Assembly (NCBI GenBank): GCA_023248505.1
Contig: JAHFEM010000138.1
Span: 1 to 6,031 of the forward strand
DNA length: 6,031 bases
Reading direction: 5' to 3'
DNA from: Nitrospirota bacterium
GTDB lineage: Bacteria > Nitrospirota > Nitrospiria > SBBL01 > Manganitrophaceae
Shown here in pieces: positions 1 to 5,716 of this stretch (within the stretch, counting starts at the first letter, position 1; each line of letters begins with the position of its first letter). Position numbers and translations under genes: made by a program. Below the pieces are notes generated by a model. The model was not told the origin of the DNA and ran no database searches. It saw only the letters and a list, made by a program, of their open reading frames with translations.

Positions 1-1028
1 GGAATCCCCCAGAAATGGACCGTCTCGATCCCCCGCATCAGAAGATCCTTGCAGACCCGCTCCTTTTCCTCCGCCAGGAGCGGGAAAAAGAGAGGGCACA
101 CTCCCGGCGGAAGCGACTCGAAAATGAACCGGTCCCTGCAATCAAGCCGTTCGAGGATGTAATTGAAATTCTCCCTCCGCCGCGAGACCACCTCGGCGGG
201 ATCGATTGTTTTAAGGATCGCTTTTGACAGGGCCGACATCCCCCAATCGACTTTTTCCAGGTTAAACTCCATATTGGCCACGCTGGTCCGGTGGACCCTT
301 CCGATCTTCAGGAGGGTTGAGACCAATTCCCGCGAAAAAGAATGGAGCAAGGCGCCGGTGGCGGGATGCGACATCTTGAATCGGTTCATGATCCCGCCGG
401 TCAGATGGCTCAATGTCGAGACGAGCGGGGGACCGATCCGCGCGGAGGGAAGCGGCCGATCGGTGCGGTGGACGACCAGCCCGCCGCCGTTGGGAAGCGG
501 AAGGGTCTTATGAAAAGAAAAGATGCCGATGTCGCCGAAAGAGCCCATCGGCTTTCCATCGATCTCGCTGAAAAGCGAGAGGGCGCAATACTCGGCCAGC
601 AAGAGGCCTTGCCTCTTGCAGAGGCGGACGATCTCCTCAATCGGATGGGGGAACCCCAGATAGTAGATCAGATAGATCATCCCGGTCTCGGGGGTGATCT
701 TCTTCTCCAGATCCTCCAGATCGATCTGAAGACGGAGGTCGACTCGATAAAAATCGACCTGGTACCCCGCTTGCAGGATCGCCTCCACCTCCACCCCGTG
801 GTGGTATGAAGGGATTAAGATGCGGCGGTTCTCGGGAAGACCGATCTGTTTCATCCCATGCCAAACGGCGTTGCGTCCGAAATAATAGTCGCAATAGCGG
901 GGATGGCTGAATGGAAACGCAAGCGCGCCTTGACGCCGGGCCAGAGAGGCCGGCGACAGGGCCGGAAGGACCGGGATGAAATATTCTTTAGAGCGAGATT
1001 TTCCCTTGATGGCGACGGCCGGATTCAT
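1..1028 (-). CDS. DegT/DnrJ/EryC1/StrS-family PLP-dependent aminotransferase, 3' end beyond window
   Basis: The reverse strand is open from ATG at 1028 to the left edge: 342 codons and no stop, so the C-terminus (probably a few tens of residues) is missing. These enzymes normally move an amino group from glutamate to a keto-sugar nucleotide using PLP in the cytoplasm. Visible family marks are GRNAVWHG (51-58), PSYHHGVEVEAI (73-84, the substrate/PLP loop region), YYLGFPHPI (122-130), GSFGDIGIFSFHK (162-174) and LPLPNGGG (176-183). Lys174 (AAG at 507-509) sits where the Schiff-base lysine is expected, seven residues before the GG. The odd point is Tyr147 (codon at 588-590) in AEYCAL, where the family has EDxA with an Asp that pairs with the PLP pyridine nitrogen. 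The start overlaps the upstream gene's TGA as ATGA, with AAGGA ten bases before it, implying translational coupling. The family is clear; the substrate is unknown and activity is doubtful if Tyr147 is real. Confidence 0.88.
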   Translation of the reverse strand, partial: MNPAVAIKGKSRSKEYFIPVLPALSPASLARRQGALAFPFSHPRYCDYYFGRNAVWHGMKQIGLPENRRILIPSYHHGVEVEAILQAGYQVDFYRVDLRLQIDLEDLEKKITPETGMIYLIYYLGFPHPIEEIVRLCKRQGLLLAEYCALSLFSEIDGKPMGSFGDIGIFSFHKTLPLPNGGGLVVHRTDRPLPSARIGPPLVSTLSHLTGGIMNRFKMSHPATGALLHSFSRELVSTLLKIGRVHRTSVANMEFNLEKVDWGMSALSKAILKTIDPAEVVSRRRENFNYILERLDCRDRFIFESLPPGVCPLFFPLLAEEKERVCKDLLMRGIETVHFWGI

Positions 1029-1372
1029 GCTGCTTCTTTCCTTGTCTCCTCGGGCGACTCAGGTTGAGGAGGCAATGTCGACGAGGGCTTCGGGGAGGGA
1101 ACCCGCGGCTCTTTTGCAAAGAGATTCTCCTGCAGCCGATGGACCCAGTCGATCTTTTTCAAATAAGGGAACAGCTTAAATTTAATCAGGTGGATCATCC
1201 TTGGAATGATCCCTCTTTGGAAGAGGTAAACCCAGACGTGGGAACGGATTTCCCGGGACCAATCCTCTTTCCAGGCCATCGTCGGTCCGAGAAAATCGAG
1301 CTCCACGAGCTTCTCGTCGAATGCGGCGGCCAGGATCTCCTGGTGAAGCAGAATTCCCGGAGAACAACGGGC
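1025..1372 (-). pseudogene. C-terminal part of the GNAT/CelD acyltransferase gene, beyond the amber codon
   Basis: Reading straight through the TAG in the same frame gives 115 more codons ending at TGA 1025-1027, so the undamaged product would be about 414 residues. The segment begins ARCSPGILLHQEI (300-312) and then LVELDFLGP (321-329), which match the last conserved motif of this acyltransferase fold, where SPG starts the final helix and xFDxLG follows. Then come WKEDWSREIRSHVWVYLF and a charged, proline-rich tail of about 30 residues (PRVPSPKPSSTLPPQPES) of no known function. No ATG, GTG or TTG lies in frame before 1306, and no convincing ribosome site precedes that one, so independent translation is unlikely. 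The TGA overlaps the ATG of the next gene, which means the full reading frame is the one that fits the operon spacing. Either the TAG is a recent mutation, a sequence error, or it is read through. Confidence 0.75.
1039..1043 (-). promoter_or_regulatory. Ribosome binding site for the DegT-type aminotransferase
   Basis: AAGGA lies within the last codons of the acyltransferase tail, ten bases before the ATG at 1028. Together with the ATGA stop/start overlap, it supports that start. If ribosomes stop at the upstream TAG some 345 bases earlier, coupled re-initiation here would be weakened. Confidence 0.5.
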
Positions 1373-1375
1373 CTA
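1373..1375 (-). other. In-frame amber codon within the acyltransferase gene
   Basis: The minus strand reads GAT CCC GCT TAG GCC CGT TGT TCT CCG. Related proteins usually carry Tyr or Phe at this position, before ARxSPG. TAC or TAT to TAG is one base change, so a nonsense substitution (or a base-calling error) explains it without an indel. Confidence 0.8.
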
Positions 1376-2269
1376 AGCGGGATCATATCCCAGCTTCAAA
1401 TAGTAGAGCTTCCGCTCGTACACCAAGGTATAGTAGAAGGCGATCGGCTGATCGTTTAACTTTAAAAAGTAGAGACGGAGCCAACCCCGCTCCGCGGCCG
1501 TCCGGGCCCATTCCTCGTAAAAATCGGACCAGCCCTCATTTTCGCGGATGGCGGTCCCGGCCGATCCCTTCCAGGCCATCGCCTCGATCCGAAATCCTTC
1601 GCGCAGATGATCGATCAGGCGCGTCAGCCCGCCGGTGCGCTCTTCTCCGGTGACGCAAACCACCTCGACCCGCCCTTGCTCCTCAAGCTGGCGTCTGCGG
1701 CGGCGCAGGTTTCGCCGGAGGTGGCCGGAGATCGACTCGTAATAGGCGGACCATTTTCCTTCGATCGGAATGACCGGCGTCTCCAGCGCGGGGCGAAGGC
1801 CGATCTTCTGCCCCCGCTGCGACGCCGAGAGGAGGAGAAGCGCCAGCGCCGGCGAGTCGGCGGGAAAATCCTGCAATTCAAGGAGATGAACACGGGGACG
1901 CCGCCGCGCCACATAGGCCGCCAGGGCTTCGACGATTCGGACGCGCCCCCCCTCCGGCCCCGCGCCGATGAGAAAGTCAAAGCGGCAGGAATGGTCGTTG
2001 CTCATGGAGCTCCAGATACGGCAGGGAATTCCCACTCGGAATCCTCTCTCCTCCATCAAGGGGACGACCGCCGCCAGGGCGCCGTCGGCCGATCGCGCCG
2101 TAAGGATCACCAATTGCTTCTCCCCGCCGAACGCCTTCCACCACACCCGAAACCACTCGTGCCGCAGAAAAGGGGCGTTCACCCCTGCCCCGGCCAAGAG
2201 GGCGTTCCACTCTTTTTCCAAGGAGATAAATGTGTAGAAATCCGAAATCTCTTCGACGCGATAATTCAA
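1373..2269 (-). CDS. GNAT/CelD-like (FemAB-related) acyltransferase, cut short by in-frame TAG
   Basis: This encodes 298 residues of an acetyltransferase of the CelD / Acetyltransf_6 kind, which resembles FemAB and is common in EPS clusters. Family-like features are the N-terminal WNALL (21-25), NAPFLRHEWFRVWW (31-44), an Arg-rich helix near SGHLRRNLRRRRRQLEEQG (161-179) and the core strand pair ending LYFLKLNDQPIAFYYTLV then YYLKLGYDPA (289-298). The family continues here with an aromatic residue and then ARxSPG; instead there is TAG at 1373-1375, followed in the same frame by ARCSPG. The likely role is N-acylation of an amino sugar or similar group on polysaccharide precursors, which fits the aminotransferase right after it. 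I chose the TTG at 2269 because AGAGGAAG precedes it at good spacing and homology-like sequence begins there. An in-frame ATG at 2347 after GAGGGGG would add 26 low-complexity, proline-rich residues and looks less likely. The family is known; the substrate is not. Confidence 0.72.
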   Translation of the reverse strand: MNYRVEEISDFYTFISLEKEWNALLAGAGVNAPFLRHEWFRVWWKAFGGEKQLVILTARSADGALAAVVPLMEERGFRVGIPCRIWSSMSNDHSCRFDFLIGAGPEGGRVRIVEALAAYVARRRPRVHLLELQDFPADSPALALLLLSASQRGQKIGLRPALETPVIPIEGKWSAYYESISGHLRRNLRRRRRQLEEQGRVEVVCVTGEERTGGLTRLIDHLREGFRIEAMAWKGSAGTAIRENEGWSDFYEEWARTAAERGWLRLYFLKLNDQPIAFYYTLVYERKLYYLKLGYDPA

Positions 2270-2272
2270 AGG

Positions 2273-2280
2273 CTTCCTCT
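2273..2280 (-). promoter_or_regulatory. Ribosome binding site deciding the TTG start of the acyltransferase gene
   Basis: AGAGGAAG on the minus strand lies just before TTG at 2269-2267, with six bases between GAGG and the start codon. It favours TTG over the in-frame ATG at 2347. Confidence 0.5.
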
Positions 2281-2316
2281 CTGGAGAACACGGAAGGAAG
2301 GCGGCGGGAGGCGGAC

Positions 2317-2356
2317 GGGGGAAAGACGAAAGAACTTTCTTTTCATTTTTTCCCCC
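2317..2356. repeat. Inverted repeat in the gap between glycosyltransferase and acyltransferase
   Basis: GGGGGAAA at 2317-2324 and TTTCCCCC at 2349-2356 are perfect 8-base inverted arms around a 24-base spacer that itself contains GAAAG/CTTTC. No T-run follows on either strand, so it is not a typical intrinsic terminator. The region is purine/pyrimidine-skewed and the match may be compositional. The rest of the 2270-2388 gap shows no promoter or gene I can support. Confidence 0.35.
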
Positions 2357-2388
2357 TCACGCCTTGCGCCTTCCGTCCTTTCATTTTT

Positions 2389-2704
2389 CTAAGCCGCTTT
2401 TCTCACCGAATGGGACGAACGCGCCGCCGACATCGGGACGGTCGGTTCCGCCATTCCCTCCCACCGCTCCATTTCGGAAGAGCGAACCCAAATATCTTTT
2501 CGATTTTGAAGAAACGCGATAAAGCCGACCACCGCCGCCCCGTTCATCGCCACGAAGGTGTAGGGAAACTGGACTATTCCCCGAAGAATGCGAAGGAGAC
2601 GATGGGGTTTCCCCGCCGAGATCGCGGGCCGCTCCTCAGCACCCCGAAGGGGGGAGGCGGCCGCGCGCTGCATTGCGCCCCGCTCCCTTTCTTGAGGCGG
2701 CGCG
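2389..2704 (-). pseudogene. Out-of-frame C-terminal tail of the family 2 glycosyltransferase
   Basis: A second minus-strand frame, open from 2808 down to TAG 2389-2391, contains RIVQFPYTFV-like sequence: HRLLRILRGIVQFPYTFVAM followed by NGAAVVGFIAFLQNRKDIWV (about 2607 to 2490). This resembles the final membrane segment and the short basic/Trp tail that close this glycosyltransferase type (pattern: pyYFvlMNlAAlvGfxrFLxgrxxxxW). It lies one base out of phase with the preceding gene, so one extra base (or two missing) between 2811 and 2705 would explain the break; the upstream frame still encodes a plausible membrane segment to about 2740, so the lesion is most likely between 2740 and 2705. The stretch linking the two, about 2700 to 2620, is arginine- and proline-rich and cannot be assigned. 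It has no start of its own that I would trust. Confidence 0.6.
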
Positions 2705-3757
2705 CTACGTTGTTTCCGGATCGACCTTCCCATGTGACATTCCTCCCAATACGGCCAAGCCATACCAGACGACTTGAAGCCAGAAGAAGACAAAATAAAA
2801 TCCGTGCATTAGAAAGAGGTTCGAGAACAGCAGCAACATCAGCATGAAGGGAACCACCAGCCTGGCCACTTTGTGGGAGAAGTATTGGAAAAAAATGCGG
2901 TTCCTTCTCCAGGACCAGAGCGCTCCGATCTGCCAGAGGAGCTGATAATTGCCGGAGAGCGTTCTGACCTTTCGGGTAAATTCATTTTCGGTCCGCCGGG
3001 TGACAAAATCGTACGCCAGCGCCTTCGGCTCGAAGACGGTCCGGTATCCTTTGAAGACCGCTTGCATCGGAATTAGGACATCATCCAAGATCGTCTCCGC
3101 CGGAATCGGATCGTAGAGCCCTTTCCGGACGGCGTAGATCGCTCCGGTCGCCCCCAGCATTGAATCGACATCGCTCTCCATTTTTCGAAGCCATTTCTCA
3201 TAACGCCAGTACAACCCCATGCCGGCGGCCCCATCTCCCCCCGGCCGATCCATCAAGATCAACTCGCCGCTGACCGCGCCGATGCGATCATCGGCGAAAT
3301 TGGCCACCAACGCCGCGACGGCCTGTCGATCGAGCCATTGCCGTGCATCGGCGAAGACGAGGATCTCTCCGCGGGCATGAGCGACCGCCCGGTTGAGGGC
3401 CGCCGCCTTTCCGACATGGGCCGGCGCCGTTTGCAGAAGCAGGGACGGTCCGTTCGAATGCTGCTCTTGCCAGCGGCCCACCTTCGCTTCGGTCTGATCG
3501 GTGGAGCCGTCCGAGGAGACGATGATCTCCAAAAGAGAGGCGGGATAGTCGAGGTCAAAAAGATTTTTCAATTTTCGCTCGATGATCCCTTCTTCGTTGT
3601 ACACGGCGACGATCACCGAAACCGAGGGGAGGATCTCTCCCTTTCGAACCCTCTTTCTTGCCAGAGAGCGCCAAGCGGACAGAAGCAGCGGATAGCCGAT
3701 GTAGGTGTAGATAATCACGAAAAACGAGAGCCAGAAAACAAATTCGACCACACTCAT
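2705..3757 (-). CDS. Membrane-anchored family 2 glycosyltransferase, C-terminus apparently truncated
   Basis: This encodes 350 residues of a polysaccharide glycosyltransferase with a GT-A fold. An N-terminal membrane segment at about 6-28 carries the family signature YTYIGYPLLL. The catalytic domain follows: VSVIVAVYNEE (46-56) for nucleotide binding, SSDGSTDQT (81-89), FADAR (125-129) at the metal-binding DxD position, GATGAIYAVRKGLY (202-215), an acidic DDVLIP (225-230) at the catalytic-base position, and KVRTLSGNYQLL (263-274) in place of the QxxRW motif. Two hydrophobic segments (about 299-318 and 320-340) anchor it in the inner membrane, with the active site in the cytosol. The usual last membrane segment is missing because TAG at 2705-2707 ends the frame; it is found out of phase downstream. 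AAGGA six bases before the ATG supports the start. It follows glmS by 51 bases with no terminator. Its donor and acceptor sugars are unknown. Confidence 0.88.
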   Translation of the reverse strand: MSVVEFVFWLSFFVIIYTYIGYPLLLSAWRSLARKRVRKGEILPSVSVIVAVYNEEGIIERKLKNLFDLDYPASLLEIIVSSDGSTDQTEAKVGRWQEQHSNGPSLLLQTAPAHVGKAAALNRAVAHARGEILVFADARQWLDRQAVAALVANFADDRIGAVSGELILMDRPGGDGAAGMGLYWRYEKWLRKMESDVDSMLGATGAIYAVRKGLYDPIPAETILDDVLIPMQAVFKGYRTVFEPKALAYDFVTRRTENEFTRKVRTLSGNYQLLWQIGALWSWRRNRIFFQYFSHKVARLVVPFMLMLLLFSNLFLMHGFYFVFFWLQVVWYGLAVLGGMSHGKVDPETT

Positions 3758-3763
3758 CTACTT

Positions 3764-3768
3764 TCCTT
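3764..3768 (-). promoter_or_regulatory. Ribosome binding site of the family 2 glycosyltransferase
   Basis: AAGGA lies six bases before ATG 3757 in the 51-base gap after glmS. A stop codon sits directly before the ATG in frame, so this is the only sensible start. Confidence 0.6.
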
Positions 3769-3808
3769 CATTGTAAGAGAGAGACGGGGGGGTGCGATGT
3801 GAGGCCCC

Positions 3809-5629
3809 TTACTCCACGGTCACGCTCTTGGCCAGATTTCTCGGTTGATCGACATCGCATCCCTTTTGAAGCGCGATGTGATAGGCCAACAGCTGCAAGG
3901 GAATCGTCATCAACACGGCGTTTAAAAACGTGTTGTTTTTAGGAAGATAAAGCGCGTGGTGGGCCTGATCGGCGACGCGCTCATCCCCCACCTGCGCCAG
4001 TGCGATAATCCTTCCCCCACGGGCCCGCACTTCCTCGATGTTTCCGAGGACTTTTTCGTAAACCGCGTCTTGCGGCACGAGAAACACCACCGGCATTTCC
4101 GGGTCAATCAAGGCGATCGGGCCGTGCTTCATCTCGCCGGCGGGATATCCTTCCGCGTGGATATAAGAAATTTCCTTCAGCTTGAGCGCTCCCTCCAAGG
4201 CGATCGGATGGTAAATCCCCCGCCCCATGAAGAGGAAGTCGCGCTTCTGACGATACTCGCTCGCCAACGCGCGGATCTCCTCCTCCCGCTGAAGGATCTC
4301 CCGGATCTGTTTCGAGAGAACGGACAGCTCGCTCCTCCGCTCCGGTTCCGATAAAGGAGCGGTCCCACGGACCGCCGCGATGGTGCTCGCCAGCTGATAG
4401 AGCGCGACCAGCTGACAGGTAAACGCCTTGGTCGAGGCCACCCCGATCTCAGGACCCGCATCGGTATAGAGGACCGTCTCTGCAAGGCGGGTCATGCTGC
4501 TTCCGGCCACGTTGCAGATCGCCCAGATCGCGCTCTTTTTCTCCGCCGCCATCTGCAGGGCCGCCAGGGTATCGGCGGTCTCTCCCGACTGGCTGATCCC
4601 GATCGTAAGCGTTTTGGAATCGACGATCGGCTCCCGATATCGAAACTCGGAGGCGATGTCGACTTCGACCCGCAGTCCCGTCATCTTCTCGATCATCCGC
4701 TTTCCGACCAGCGCCGCATGCCAAGAGGTTCCGCAGGCGACCAGATCGATCTGCGAGATCGCATCGGCCCCGGCAAACAGCCGTTCGGGCGCCGCCCCTT
4801 GAAAGAGAACCCCCCGTTGCGCCATCTGCAGGATCGCCTCGGGTTGCTCGTGAATTTCTTTCAACATGTAGTGCGGAAAGCGTCCCTTCTCGACCTGCTG
4901 CGCGTCCCAAGCCACCCGCTGCGTCTCTCTTTGAACCGCGCTCCCTGAAACCGCATTGAGAACCCGAATCCCTTCGGGCCGAACGACCGCCAGATCTCCC
5001 TCTTCCAACCAGACGACCTCCCTCGTGTAGGCGACCAGCGCCGGGATGTCGGAGGCGACGAACTGCTCTCCCTGGCCGGTCCCGATCACCAGGGGGCTCC
5101 CCCGCCGCACCGCAACGATTTCGTCCGGGACGAACGCGCTCATCGCTTCAACGGCGAAGCTCCCTTCCAGCGCGAGGGAGGCCTTTCGAACCGCTTCGGC
5201 GAGATCGCCCTGGAAATGTTTCTCGACCAGGTGGACGATCACCTCCGTATCGGTCTCGGAAGCGAAGCGATGGCCTTCCTCCTGCAATTGTTTTCTCAGG
5301 AAGGCGTTGTTCTCGATGATGCCGTTGTGAACGACGGAGAAACGCCCGGAGCAATCGAGGTGCGGATGGGCATTCCGGACGCTCGGCTCCCCATGGGTCG
5401 CCCAACGGGTATGGGCGATTCCGGCCCCTGTCCCGCTCCCCACCTTCTCTTCCGCCAGCCGCCGCTCCAGGTGAATCAGCTTCCCGACCTCTTTTTTGAC
5501 CGTCATGGTCCCTTCGGTGAAGAAGCAGATTCCGGCGGAGTCATAGCCGCGATACTCCAGCCGCTTCAGCCCTTCCAACAAGATGTTCACCGTGTTCCGA
5601 CTTCCCACATAACCGACAATTCCGCACAT
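3809..5629 (-). CDS. glmS: Glutamine-fructose-6-phosphate aminotransferase (isomerizing), GlmS
   Basis: Complete, 606 residues, the usual length for bacterial GlmS (about 600-610). It makes glucosamine-6-phosphate and glutamate from fructose-6-phosphate and glutamine in the cytoplasm, the first step toward UDP-GlcNAc. The N-terminal glutaminase domain starts MCGIVGYVG with the nucleophile Cys2, then EYRGYDSAG (25-33), HTRWATHG (73-80), HNGIIEN (101-107) and ETDTE (125-129). Two SIS sugar-isomerase domains follow with CGTSWHA (299-305), SQSGETADT (346-354) and STKAFTCQ (399-406). The isomerase catalytic residues appear as Glu486 in LKLKEISYIHAEGYPAGEMK, His502, and Lys601 in the C-terminal AKSVTVE. 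No frameshift or missing key residue is seen. GGAG five bases before the ATG supports the start. Its place between EPS genes suggests dedicated precursor supply; whether another glmS exists elsewhere cannot be judged here. Confidence 0.98.
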   Translation of the reverse strand: MCGIVGYVGSRNTVNILLEGLKRLEYRGYDSAGICFFTEGTMTVKKEVGKLIHLERRLAEEKVGSGTGAGIAHTRWATHGEPSVRNAHPHLDCSGRFSVVHNGIIENNAFLRKQLQEEGHRFASETDTEVIVHLVEKHFQGDLAEAVRKASLALEGSFAVEAMSAFVPDEIVAVRRGSPLVIGTGQGEQFVASDIPALVAYTREVVWLEEGDLAVVRPEGIRVLNAVSGSAVQRETQRVAWDAQQVEKGRFPHYMLKEIHEQPEAILQMAQRGVLFQGAAPERLFAGADAISQIDLVACGTSWHAALVGKRMIEKMTGLRVEVDIASEFRYREPIVDSKTLTIGISQSGETADTLAALQMAAEKKSAIWAICNVAGSSMTRLAETVLYTDAGPEIGVASTKAFTCQLVALYQLASTIAAVRGTAPLSEPERRSELSVLSKQIREILQREEEIRALASEYRQKRDFLFMGRGIYHPIALEGALKLKEISYIHAEGYPAGEMKHGPIALIDPEMPVVFLVPQDAVYEKVLGNIEEVRARGGRIIALAQVGDERVADQAHHALYLPKNNTFLNAVLMTIPLQLLAYHIALQKGCDVDQPRNLAKSVTVE

Positions 5630-5634
5630 ATAGA

Positions 5635-5638
5635 CTCC
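5635..5638 (-). promoter_or_regulatory. Ribosome binding site of glmS
   Basis: GGAG in CTGGAGTCTATATG, five bases before the start. The conserved MCGIVGYVG N-terminus, needed because Cys2 is the nucleophile after Met removal, fixes the start independently. Confidence 0.65.
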
Positions 5639-5646
5639 AGAAAAAG

Positions 5647-5703
5647 AAGCGGTCCGCTTTCAGCGTTCAGCTGGAGATTTAAGCGGACGGCTGATCGCTG
5701 AAA
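5647..5703. repeat. Nested and interleaved inverted repeats in the glmS leader
   Basis: Three pairings share this 57-base stretch. TTTCAGCGTTCAGC (5658-5671) faces GCTGATCGCTGAAA (5690-5703), 13 of 14 complementary with an 18-base loop. GTCCGCTT (5652-5659) is perfectly complementary to AAGCGGAC (5681-5688), which lies inside that loop, so the two stems interleave like an H-type pseudoknot. AAGCGGTCCGCTT (5647-5659) is also a self-palindrome; on the minus strand it is followed by CTTTTTC, a poor match to an intrinsic terminator because the loop is too tight. It lies between the sugar transferase stop and glmS. It could be an mRNA processing/attenuation element or an intergenic repeat of the CAGCG(T/A)TCAGC type. 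Confidence 0.6.
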
Positions 5704-5716
5704 ACTGCCTGTTCAT

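Noticed and set aside
163..809. Open frames on the plus strand and in other minus frames across the left kilobase
   Set aside because: They are shadows of the continuous DegT-family frame on the minus strand, which has clear motifs and no stop from 1028 to 1.
1977..2291. A minus-strand GTG-started frame of 104 codons overlapping the acyltransferase start
   Set aside because: It is out of phase with the acyltransferase, Arg/Gly-rich and without family resemblance.
2270..2347. ATG at 2347 as the acyltransferase start
   Set aside because: It is in frame and has a purine-rich stretch before it, but the 26 added residues are proline-rich and low in complexity, and the TTG at 2269 has a better-placed ribosome site and matches where family similarity seems to begin.
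1607..2392. A 261-codon plus-strand open frame opposite the acyltransferase gene
   Set aside because: Its protein is rich in Arg, Pro and Gly with no recognisable motif, and the opposite strand encodes a recognisable acyltransferase. High G+C content gives long antisense frames.
1373..2707. Genome-wide reassignment of TAG to an amino acid
   Set aside because: Reading through the GT2 TAG at 2705 meets TGA soon after and gives no family-like sequence, so only the acyltransferase TAG looks readable. One case does not support a code change.
5630..5716. Possible glmS ribozyme upstream of glmS
   Set aside because: The gap is only 87 bases, too short for the known ribozyme core, and I see none of its conserved sequence; only simple inverted repeats are present.
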